A program made the translations under genes and the position numbers. Under the pieces are notes generated by a model, which saw only the letters and a program-made list of their open reading frames with translations, was not told the DNA's origin and did not search any database. 11,301 nt of DNA from Acidaminococcaceae bacterium (GTDB taxonomy: Bacteria; Bacillota; Negativicutes; Acidaminococcales; Acidaminococcaceae), in NCBI GenBank assembly GCA_022653215.1, contig JALCSJ010000062.1:1-11301 (forward strand), read 5' to 3'. Positions 1-7,300 of this stretch are shown here, piece by piece. How positions within the stretch are numbered: position 1 is the first letter of the stretch; every line of letters begins with the position of its first letter.

Positions 1-411
1 CTGGCGGACCCGGAGCATTATAAGGTGCCTAAGCAATGGCTGGAAGATTTGGAAAAAGTTTCTCATAGAGCTTATACAACCGGTTTTGCTTTAGGAAAAA
101 CAGATAATTCTTCGCAAGTATATGCTTCTTCAACTTATGAACAGACTTTTGATTTTATAGGTATTGTCCAAGGATATGATCAGGCGACTCACAGGGTTAT
201 TATAGAGCAAAGAAATAATATTAAGGCCAATACTATTGTTGAAGTCTTGACCCCCCGGGGAGAAGAATTTCCTTTGCTTTTAAAGGATATGCGTGATGCT
301 GCAGGAGAATCTATTCAAGTAGCTCCCCATGCTCAAATGATTTTCTCCGTGGATTCAGCAAGGGAAATTCCTCAATATTCTCTTATTAGAAAGAAAATTA
401 TAGCTAAATAA
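1..411 (+). CDS. U32 family peptidase-like protein, C-terminal part (probable tRNA 5-hydroxyuridine protein TrhP); 5' end outside window
   Basis: The reading frame is open from base 1 (L-A-D-P-E-H-Y...) and stops at TAA 409-411, so only the last 136 codons are here. The visible part matches the end of U32 proteins: a segment around residues 9-33 with S-H-R-x-Y-T-T-G-F, then a small beta-rich C-terminal domain (about residues 45-134) with the pattern G-x-V-x-G-Y and a final S-L-I-R-K-K. In bacteria, long U32 proteins of this type (E. coli TrhP/YegQ, B. subtilis TrhP1/TrhP2) take part in prephenate-dependent hydroxylation of U34 in tRNA; the older label is collagenase-like protease. The catalytic or cluster-binding part lies outside the window, so the subfamily assignment is inferred from the C-terminal domain only. 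A GTG at 25 is internal and is not the start. No convincing terminator follows; the gap to the next gene is 103 bases. Confidence 0.82.
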   Translation: MADPEHYKVPKQWLEDLEKVSHRAYTTGFALGKTDNSSQVYASSTYEQTFDFIGIVQGYDQATHRVIIEQRNNIKANTIVEVLTPRGEEFPLLLKDMRDAAGESIQVAPHAQMIFSVDSAREIPQYSLIRKKIIAK

Positions 412-472
412 TTGCTTTTTGCAAAATTTTTAACAGAATATCAAGAATTATATAGGCAAATTGCTAAAAATA

Positions 473-481
473 TGCTAAAAT
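473..481 (+). promoter_or_regulatory. Candidate extended -10 promoter for the M24 peptidase-efp unit
   Basis: TGC-TAAAAT gives a TGn extension plus a -10 box with one mismatch to TATAAT. No good -35 lies 16-18 bases upstream, which is tolerated for extended -10 promoters. Transcription would begin near 488, giving a leader of about 27 bases before TTG 515. The region is very AT-rich, so a chance match is possible. Confidence 0.35.
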
Positions 482-498
482 ATTTAGGTGATTTTGAC

Positions 499-507
499 AA
501 AGGAGGT
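499..507 (+). promoter_or_regulatory. Ribosome-binding site that fixes the M24 peptidase start
   Basis: AAAGGAGGT is a near-perfect Shine-Dalgarno sequence 7 bases before TTG 515. It lies inside the longer open frame that begins at GTG 488. That longer start would put the ribosome site in coding sequence and has no ribosome site of its own. Confidence 0.8.
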
Positions 508-514
508 TACCCAA

Positions 515-1564
515 TTGACACCGGTAGAAAAATTGAGAAATTTATTACAGAAAGAAAATGTTGACGGGATTTTTGTTAAGGGCGATGCCTCTCTTCGTTA
601 CTTAACAGGTTTTACAGGCGGCGAAAGCTTGCTTTATATAGACCAGACTCAAAAAGTTATTATAACGGATTCCCGGTATACCCTGCAGGTTAAGCAGCAG
701 GCTCCGGACTCAACCTTGGTTGAGCATACACAAGGTTTTTGGCCGGAAGTAGCTAAGCTGACGGTTGGCAGCAGGCTTGCTTTGGACGGTGATTATTTTT
801 CTTATGCAGACCAATGTGCTTTGGCGGTAGTTTTACCTCAGGCAACTTGGAAGTCACTTAATTTAGTTGGACTTCGCCAAGTTAAAACACCTGATGAATT
901 AAAAGACATTACCAAAGCTGTTGATATTGCTGACGAGGCTTTCCGGCAATTAATGCCTCATATTAAAGCCGGTGTAACAGAAGCTGCCTTGGCTGCGGAA
1001 TTGGAATACAACATGCGCAGGCTAGGTTCTGAAAAGACTTCTTTTACAACAATTGTTGCCTCAGGAGTTCGCAGTGCTTTGCCTCATGGGGTTGCTTCCC
1101 ATAAGGTTGTGGAAAAGGGAGATTTTGTTACTTTTGATTTTGGCGCTACCTATAACGGTTTTTGTTCCGATATTACCAGAACTGTGGTAGTAGGAAAAGC
1201 TGCTCCCTGGCAAAAAGAAATTTACGATATTGTTTTACAGGCTCATCTTTTGGGAGAAGCATTCCTGAAACCGGGATTAACCGGACTGGAAGTAGATGCC
1301 AAAGTAAGACAGTATATTACCGATAAAGGCTACGGACAGTATTTTGGCCATGGCCTAGGGCATGGCGTAGGACTGGAAATACACGAAATGCCGGTTCTCA
1401 ACAAGAGAAATAAAGTACCGTTACCCATGGGTGCCATCGTTACTATTGAGCCGGGAATTTATTTACCGGGCAAAGGCGGGGTACGCATCGAAGATACAGT
1501 TTTAATTACGGCAGATGGCTCCAGAAAACTGACAGCATCACCGAAAGAATTTAGAGAGTTATAA
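515..1564 (+). CDS. M24 family metallopeptidase (Xaa-Pro aminopeptidase/dipeptidase type), TTG start
   Basis: A cytosolic dimetal peptidase of the creatinase/prolidase fold, 349 residues with the TTG 515 start. The N-terminal part (about 1-120) is the creatinase-like domain. The pita-bread catalytic domain fills the rest. All five metal ligands are visible: D208 (in F-D-F-G-A), D219 (in S-D-I-T-R-T, the usual 11-residue spacing), H283 (in the GHGLGHG block), E312 (in T-I-E-P-G) and E326 (in R-I-E-D). H290 (in I-H-E-M-P) is the usual substrate-contact histidine. Members of about 350 residues cleave either X-Pro-peptides (PepP, YqhT) or X-Pro dipeptides (PepQ), and sequence alone does not separate these here. 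TTG 515 is preferred over GTG 488 because the ribosome-binding site lies between them. The gene sits 32 bases ahead of efp with no terminator, a pairing common in Bacillota. It is probably co-transcribed with efp, so proline-peptide recycling is linked to polyproline translation. Confidence 0.93.
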   Translation: MTPVEKLRNLLQKENVDGIFVKGDASLRYLTGFTGGESLLYIDQTQKVIITDSRYTLQVKQQAPDSTLVEHTQGFWPEVAKLTVGSRLALDGDYFSYADQCALAVVLPQATWKSLNLVGLRQVKTPDELKDITKAVDIADEAFRQLMPHIKAGVTEAALAAELEYNMRRLGSEKTSFTTIVASGVRSALPHGVASHKVVEKGDFVTFDFGATYNGFCSDITRTVVVGKAAPWQKEIYDIVLQAHLLGEAFLKPGLTGLEVDAKVRQYITDKGYGQYFGHGLGHGVGLEIHEMPVLNKRNKVPLPMGAIVTIEPGIYLPGKGGVRIEDTVLITADGSRKLTASPKEFREL

Positions 1565-1596
1565 AAATAGTTAATTAAACTTTGGAGGTTTTATTT

Positions 1597-2154
1597 ATGA
1601 TTTCTACGAATGAATTTAGAACAGGTGTAACGGTTACTATTGATGGTGATGCATGGCAGGTTGTTGAATTCCAGCATGTTAAACCCGGTAAAGGAGCAGC
1701 TTTTGTTCGTGCTAAAATGCGTAATTTGTGCACAGGCTCTGTTGTTGAAAGAACTTTCAACGCTGCTGAACGTTTGCCGAAAGCCATTGTTGAACGTAAA
1801 GATATGCAGTATTTATATGAATCAGACGGCAGTTATGTTTTCATGGATAACGAAACTTATGAGCAAATTGAACTGAACAAGGACCAATTAGGCAGTGCCA
1901 TGAATTTCCTGAAAGAAAACATGGATGTTAAGATTGTGGTTTACGAAGAGAGAATTTTAGGGGTAGAATTACCTAATACCGTTGAACTTAAGGTTGTGGA
2001 AACAGAACCCGGTATTAAAGGCGATACTGCCACCGGCGGCAATAAGAACGCTAAATTGGAAACCGGTTATCTTGTGAAAGTTCCTCTGTTTATTAACGAG
2101 GGGGATGTTCTTCGCATTGATACCCGCTCCGGAGAATATATTGAAAGAGCTTAG
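1597..2154 (+). CDS. efp: Translation elongation factor P
   Basis: EF-P binds between the ribosomal P and E sites and promotes peptide-bond formation at polyproline stretches. The product has 185 residues, the normal family length, with three beta-barrel domains: KOW-like domain I (about 1-62), the OB domain II (about 65-127) and C-terminal OB domain III (about 130-185, with the typical G-D-x-x-x-I-D-T-R-x-G-E-Y-x-x-R ending). The tip loop reads K-P-G-K-G-A-A-F, with Lys32 at the position that reaches the peptidyl-transferase centre. In B. subtilis the equivalent lysine carries 5-aminopentanol; in gammaproteobacteria it is beta-lysylated. The loop here resembles the Bacillus type, and it is not the Arg32 (rhamnosylated) type. 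ATG 1597 is chosen because GGAGG at 1584-1588 lies 8 bases upstream. The in-frame TTG at 1582 overlaps that site and would add five non-family residues. The gene ends at a terminator 10 bases after its stop codon. Confidence 0.98.
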   Translation: MISTNEFRTGVTVTIDGDAWQVVEFQHVKPGKGAAFVRAKMRNLCTGSVVERTFNAAERLPKAIVERKDMQYLYESDGSYVFMDNETYEQIELNKDQLGSAMNFLKENMDVKIVVYEERILGVELPNTVELKVVETEPGIKGDTATGGNKNAKLETGYLVKVPLFINEGDVLRIDTRSGEYIERA

Positions 2155-2164
2155 TAGGGGATTT

Positions 2165-2192
2165 AGGACACTGCCTCAGGCGGTGTCCTTTT
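2165..2192 (+). terminator. Intrinsic terminator after efp
   Basis: An 11-bp stem (AGGACACTGCC with GGCGGTGTCCT, one G-U pair) closes a TCA loop and is followed directly by a short T-tract ending in TTTT. It starts 10 bases after the efp stop and separates the peptidase-efp unit from the operon downstream. Confidence 0.92.
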
Positions 2193-2217
2193 CATTAGAC
2201 TAATTATTTGGTATAAT
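2189..2217 (+). promoter_or_regulatory. Probable sigma-A promoter for the DUF2156-GNAT-purL operon
   Basis: A perfect TATAAT at 2212-2217 carries a TG extension (TGG at 2209-2211). A -35 candidate TTTTCA (2189-2194, four of six matches to TTGACA) lies exactly 17 bases upstream and overlaps the T-tract of the preceding terminator. The transcript would start near 2224, giving a leader of roughly 35 bases. Confidence 0.72.
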
Positions 2218-2244
2218 ATATAGATGTAAATTTAAGCAAAATAG

Positions 2245-2249
2245 AGGAG
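2245..2249 (+). promoter_or_regulatory. Ribosome-binding site pointing to an ATT start
   Basis: AGGAG lies 9 bases before ATT 2259. It is the only Shine-Dalgarno-like sequence between the promoter and the conserved coding region. No ATG, GTG or TTG in the gene's frame lies at a usable distance from it. Confidence 0.65.
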
Positions 2250-2258
2250 AGAAGAACT

Positions 2259-3152
2259 ATTTTAGAATTTAAACATTTAACAGTTGATGATAAACCTATT
2301 TTTGACGATTATTTTCGTGAAGCGAATTACCAAGGTTCTGAATGCTGTTTTGGCACCTTGTATATCTGGCGTTATGGTTATGATGCTTTTTGGGCCATTT
2401 GCCAGGGTTGTCTGTTAGTAAAAGTAACGGTTAATAACGTTACTTTTGTTTTACCGCCTTTTGGTGGCATTAACGAAGAACTGCCAAAAATAATTGAAGC
2501 GTTACGAGAAAATTTTCAAGGTAACCCCTTTGAAATTCATGGTATCTATGACAGCACTTTGGAACGCTTAAAAAAATTTGCTCCGGAAATTGTTGCAGAT
2601 TATACCCTTGATAGAAACAATTGCGATTATGTTTATTTACGTGAGGATTTGGCCAACCTGGCCGGAAGAAAATTCCATGGCCCCAAAAATCATGTAAACA
2701 GATTTATAAAGGATCATCCCGATTATACTTATGAAGCTATCACTTCTGCGAATATTGAAGAGTGTTTGGCCTATGGCAGGAAATGGTGCGTGGAACGTGC
2801 CAATACAGACGAAAGTATTATGTTTGAAGATGAAGCGATTGAAGAAGCATTTAAGAGTTATGAAGCTTTGCAGCTGCGAGGTGGATTAATTCGTTATGAT
2901 GGTAAGGTTCAGGCTTTTTCCTTTGGAGAAAAAATGGTAAACAGTGATATGGCTGTTATTCATGTGGAAAAAGCAGATCCGCAAGTAAATGGTTTGTTTA
3001 ATATCATCAATAGGGATTTCGTTAGAAATGCCTGGCCTGATGTTAAATATATAAACAGAGAAGAAGATATGGGGAAACCCGGTCTCAGAAGGGCTAAAGA
3101 GTCTTTATGCCCGGCCTTTTTAGTTAACAAGTATAATATTATTGTGAAATAA
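2259..3152 (+). CDS. DUF2156 (phosphatidylglycerol lysyltransferase C-domain-like) protein, probable ATT start
   Basis: This is a stand-alone, soluble protein of the DUF2156/LPG-synthase C-terminal family, which has a tandem GNAT-like fold. In MprF this fold transfers an aminoacyl group from tRNA to lipid; stand-alone clostridial versions have no assigned substrate. With ATT 2259 the product has 297 residues. Residues 2-19 (L-E-F-K-H-L-T-V-D-D-K-P...) and the Y-I-W at 35-37 look like the family's normal N-terminus. Further family-like blocks are a basic F-H-G-P-K-N-H-V-N-R-F segment near 139-149 and the C-terminal N-R-E-E-D-M-G-K-P-G-L-R-R-A-K at 266-280. There is no signal peptide or membrane segment. 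The first canonical start in frame is TTG 2358, which would remove 33 residues of apparently coding sequence and has no ribosome site. The frame is open upstream only to 2217. The GNAT gene follows after 10 bases, so the two are probably translated from one mRNA. Function is inferred only at the fold level. Confidence 0.82.
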   Translation: MLEFKHLTVDDKPIFDDYFREANYQGSECCFGTLYIWRYGYDAFWAICQGCLLVKVTVNNVTFVLPPFGGINEELPKIIEALRENFQGNPFEIHGIYDSTLERLKKFAPEIVADYTLDRNNCDYVYLREDLANLAGRKFHGPKNHVNRFIKDHPDYTYEAITSANIEECLAYGRKWCVERANTDESIMFEDEAIEEAFKSYEALQLRGGLIRYDGKVQAFSFGEKMVNSDMAVIHVEKADPQVNGLFNIINRDFVRNAWPDVKYINREEDMGKPGLRRAKESLCPAFLVNKYNIIVK

Positions 3153-3153
3153 T

Positions 3154-3159
3154 GAGGTG
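3154..3159 (+). promoter_or_regulatory. Ribosome-binding site that fixes the GNAT gene start
   Basis: GAGGTG begins 9 bases before ATG 3163 and overlaps the alternative in-frame GTG at 3157. Using that GTG would place it within its own ribosome site, so ATG 3163 is preferred. Confidence 0.6.
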
Positions 3160-3162
3160 CCT

Positions 3163-4341
3163 ATGGATTTTCGCTTAATTAATGACCAGGCTATTGCCCA
3201 GGTCAGGGATTTATGGGATTACTGTTTTGATAAAGCAGATACAGCATTTTTTAAATGGTATTTTCAGGATTATGCTTTAAAACAAAATAAAATTCTGGGT
3301 GGTTTTACGGAAAACAAGCTTGAAACCATGGTTCATTTAAATCCTTATGTGCTTAAAATAAGGGATAAAGTGGAAAAAATGCCCTATCTGGTAGGTGTGG
3401 CAACTGCTCCTGAAGCCAGAGGACGGCATGCTATCAGCGGACTGTTAAAAACAGCTTTTACTTTAACCAAAGCATTTGGCAGTAAGGCAGTTATCTTAAA
3501 ACCTATTTTTGCAGGCATCTATCAGCCTTACGGTTTTGCCTATACTCATTTGAGAACAGCTTATAATTTGCCTTTGGCCGGTTTGACACTGCCTCATATT
3601 GACGATAGTCTCCAGGTAATCAGAATTCCCACTTCAGAAGGGGAAACCGTTCTTCCACAAATTTATGCTGCAGCCATGAAAAGCTACAACGGCTATGCAG
3701 TAAGGGATGCCAGAATCTGGCACAATCTTTTAACTGAAGCAGCAGGTGAAAAAACAGAAACTGCTGTTGTTATGGAGAATAATAAACCTGTTGGCTATGT
3801 TCTCTATAATCGCAATGAGGAAACCATCAGTGTTTTAGAACTGACAGCTATAAATGGAAGAATTCGCAATCGACTTTTAGCTTATCTAAAAGGTTTTTCC
3901 GGAATCTTTAAAACCTTGGAGTGGCTAGGTGCCTGTGACGATACTTCCTATCTGAGCTTTAAAGATCAGCAATATACTCCTCGGATAGCACCTTTTATGA
4001 TGGGGAGAGTTATTGATTTGCCGGGTATTTTACAGACTGTTAAAGTCCCGGAGCATGAGCCAGAATCTTCCCTCATTCTTTTTGTTCAGGATGAGTTCAT
4101 AAAAAGCAACAATCTGCTTTTGCAGTTAAACATATCTGCCAAGGGTATCGAATTAAGGGATACAATTAAAGTCCCGGATATTACCATGGATATTTCCACT
4201 TTTACACAGTTGTACTTTGGTACATATAGTGTAGAGCAGCTGTGGGCCAATGACAGGATAATGGCAGAGGATCAAACTAAGCTTCAAATTTTAAGCCGCT
4301 TGTTTCCGGCTCAAAACAATTATATAAACGAGAACTTTTAA
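3163..4341 (+). CDS. Eis-like GNAT family N-acetyltransferase
   Basis: The product has 392 residues from ATG 3163, the usual size for Eis-type enzymes. These consist of an N-terminal GNAT domain, a second GNAT-like domain and a C-terminal SCP2-like sterol-carrier fold. The acetyl-CoA pyrophosphate loop is clear at about residues 77-90 (V-G-V-A-T-A-P-E-A-R-G-R). The I-Y-x-P-Y-G-F block at 119-125 corresponds to the region that holds the general-acid tyrosine (Tyr126) in mycobacterial Eis. In that enzyme the free C-terminal carboxylate of a phenylalanine acts as general base. This protein also ends in Phe (N-Y-I-N-E-N-F), which fits a conserved mechanism. Mycobacterial Eis acetylates amines on aminoglycosides and some proteins; the natural substrate of the Bacillota versions is generally unknown. 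The gene lies 10 bases after the DUF2156 gene and 12 bases before purL, so it is the middle member of an operon. Confidence 0.87.
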   Translation: MDFRLINDQAIAQVRDLWDYCFDKADTAFFKWYFQDYALKQNKILGGFTENKLETMVHLNPYVLKIRDKVEKMPYLVGVATAPEARGRHAISGLLKTAFTLTKAFGSKAVILKPIFAGIYQPYGFAYTHLRTAYNLPLAGLTLPHIDDSLQVIRIPTSEGETVLPQIYAAAMKSYNGYAVRDARIWHNLLTEAAGEKTETAVVMENNKPVGYVLYNRNEETISVLELTAINGRIRNRLLAYLKGFSGIFKTLEWLGACDDTSYLSFKDQQYTPRIAPFMMGRVIDLPGILQTVKVPEHEPESSLILFVQDEFIKSNNLLLQLNISAKGIELRDTIKVPDITMDISTFTQLYFGTYSVEQLWANDRIMAEDQTKLQILSRLFPAQNNYINENF

Positions 4342-4353
4342 GGGGAGGACAAC

Positions 4354-7300
4354 ATGTCTGAAAAAATTAAGAGAGTTTATGTAGAAAAGAAAAAAGAGTA
4401 TGCGGTGGAAGCAACAGGATTGCTACAGGATTTGAAGCATACACTGGGACTGAAGAATCTTAAAGGGGTTCGTATTGTTAACCGCTATGATTTAGCCGGA
4501 ATAACCGATGAAGCATATGAGGAAGCCAAAAATGTTATTTTATCTGAACCACCTGTTGACAAATTAACTGAAGAAAAATTGACTATTCCTAAAACTGCTC
4601 ATAGTTTTGTTGTAGAACTTTTACCCGGTCAATATGACCAGAGAGAAGACTTTGCTGAGCAATGCATCCAGCTTATTACCCAAAAAGACAGGCCGACCGT
4701 AGCTGCTGCCAAAGTATATATTTTAACCGGTAAAATTACGGCAGAGGAATTTGCTGCTATTAAAAATTATGTAATTAACCCGGTAGAAGCAGGAGAAGCT
4801 GAGGCAGCCAAGCCTGAAACCTTGGAAACTGAATGGGAAAGTCCTCAACCGGTAGCAATCGTGAATGGTTTTACCAAAATGACAAAAGCTCAGATAGCAG
4901 ATTTCTGTACAAAACAGGGCTTAGCTATGAGTGATGAAGATTTGCTGTTTTGCCAGAAATATTTTAAGAAAGAAAAACGTGATCCGTCCATTACAGAAAT
5001 AAAGGTTCTTGATACTTATTGGTCTGATCACTGCCGGCATACGACTTTTGAAACCAATATTAAAAAAGTTAAGATTGCCGATGGTGTTTATACGGAGCCT
5101 GTGGCTCAGGCCTATGCACTTTATAAGGAAGACCGTGATTTCGTATATGGCAAGGACACCAAGCGCCCTATTACTTTAATGGATATGGCTACTTTGGCTA
5201 CTAAAAAACTAAAGAAACAAGGTAAGCTAGAGAATCTGGATGCTTCCGAAGAAATCAATGCCTGCAGTATTGTGGTGCCAATTCACAATAACAGGAAAAA
5301 GGAAGACTGGCTGGTTATGTTCAAAAACGAGACTCATAACCATCCTACAGAAATTGAACCCTTCGGCGGTGCTGCAACCTGTTTAGGCGGTGCTATTCGT
5401 GATCCTTTGAGCGGACGAAGCTATGTTTATCAGGCTATGCGTGTAACAGGTTCCGGAGATCCCAGAACTCCCTACGAAAAAACTTTGCAGGGAAAATTAC
5501 CTCAAAGAAAAATAACTTTAGGTGCTGCGGCAGGATACAGTTCCTATGGTAATCAGATTGGGTTGGCTACCGGGTCTGTAGAGGAATTTTATCATGAACG
5601 GTTTATTGCCAAACGTATGGAACTGGGTGCTGTAATCGGTGCTGCTCCTAAAGATGCGGTAGTGCGGGAAAGACCTCAGGCAGGAGACCAAATAGTTCTT
5701 TTAGGCGGCCGTACAGGTCGTGATGGCATGGGCGGCGCCACCGGTGCTTCCAAAGAGCATACCGTTAAGTCTTTGTCTACATGCGGAGCAGAAGTACAAA
5801 AGGGTAATCCTCCCAATGAAAGAAAAATTCAAAGATTGTTTAGAAATAAAGAGGTAACAAGATTAATTAAACGGTGCAATGATTTTGGCGCCGGCGGTGT
5901 ATCAGTAGCTATCGGTGAATTAGCACCGGGTCTGGTTATTAACCTGGACAAAGTTCCGAAAAAATACGAAGGCTTGGACGGAACAGAATTGGCTATCAGT
6001 GAATCACAAGAGCGTATGGCTGTAGTTGTAGCTCCTGAAGACCTGCCCACATTTATGGCTGCAGCAGCTAAAGAAAACTGCGAAGCTACGGTGGTGGCAG
6101 AAGTAGCCAAAGACCCCCAATTGGTTATGTACTGGCGTGGAGAGAAAATCGTTGATTTGTCCAGAGCATTTTTGGACACCAACGGTGTAGCCCAAAAGAC
6201 GAATATTGTTGTAGATGATGTAGAAAAAACTTCACCGTTCAACAAAGTACCTGAAGCTGTAGAAAAAAGCAAGAACTTACAAAGTGCCTGGTTGGCTAAT
6301 TTGGACAGATTAAATGTCTGCAGTCAAAAAGGTTTAAGTGAAAGATTCGATAGTACTATTGGTAAAGGAACCGTTTTGATGCCCTTTGGAGGCAGAACTC
6401 AAATGACACCTTCTGAAGGCATGGTTGCCAAGATTCCTGTACCTTCCGGAGCAACCAAAGATGCTTCTGTTATGGCCTGTGGCTATAATCCTTATGTAGC
6501 TTGCTGGAGTCCTTATCATGGGGGTATGTATGCAGTGGTAGAATCTGTATGCAGGGCTGTAGCTATGGGTGCAGAGCCAAGTACTTTGCGTCTGACTATG
6601 CAGGAATATTTCCCCAAACTACATACTGAGCATACTTGGGGCTTACCATTTGGCGCTCTGCTGGGAGCTTATAAGGCACTAACTGCTTTGGAAGTTCCCG
6701 CTATCGGCGGCAAAGACAGTATGAGCGGTACATTTATGGATTTAAATGTTCCTCCCACTTTGGTTTCTTTTGCGGTAAATGTTATTAACAGTGATTACAC
6801 TGTATCTTCCGAATTCAAAAAAGCCGGCCATAAAGTTATTTTCATTGATTGTCCTTGCGATGAACATGAAGTAATAGATTTTGAAACTTTACGCAAGAAT
6901 CTTGCTGCTGTTCATAAAGCAATAATGGCAAAGAAAATTGCTTCTGCTGGTGTAGTAAAAGAAGGCGGCGTGGCAGCAGGGATTTCCGTTATGTGCTTAG
7001 GCAATAAACTTGGCTTTGATTTTGTTAAACCCTTTGCTCATGAAGGCAGTCTCTTCACATTGCAGCCGGGCGGTTTCCTGCTGGAAATGGCTGATGGTGC
7101 AGATCCGGATAAAGTTTTCGCCGGTCTTGATTTTCTGCAATTAGGAACCTTAAATGATACGGGTGCTATTACCGTTAATGATACTAAGATTTCTTTAAGT
7201 GCTATTGAAAAAGCTTATACCAATACTTTAGACGGTATTTTCCCGGCTAAGGGGCCTAAAGTAAAACAAGCAGGTCCTTTAACGCCTAAACTTTATAAGG

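Noticed and set aside
251..260. C6G4 block containing the palindrome CCCCGGGG
   Set aside because: It lies inside the U32 coding frame, which reads through it cleanly. It is a possible slippage site but there is no sign of a frameshift.
417..426. Palindrome TTTTGCAAAA just after the U32 stop codon, followed by a T-run
   Set aside because: It has no loop when folded as a perfect palindrome, and only four base pairs with a T5 loop otherwise. It is too weak to call a terminator in such AT-rich DNA.
1346..1355. Palindrome GGCCATGGCC in the M24 gene
   Set aside because: It encodes the conserved metal-site block (G-H-G) and is explained by codon choice.
5829..6272. Antisense open frame of 147 codons opposite purL
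   Set aside because: It lies wholly opposite a conserved gene, has no ribosome site or recognisable domain, and its sequence is the mirror of purL codons.
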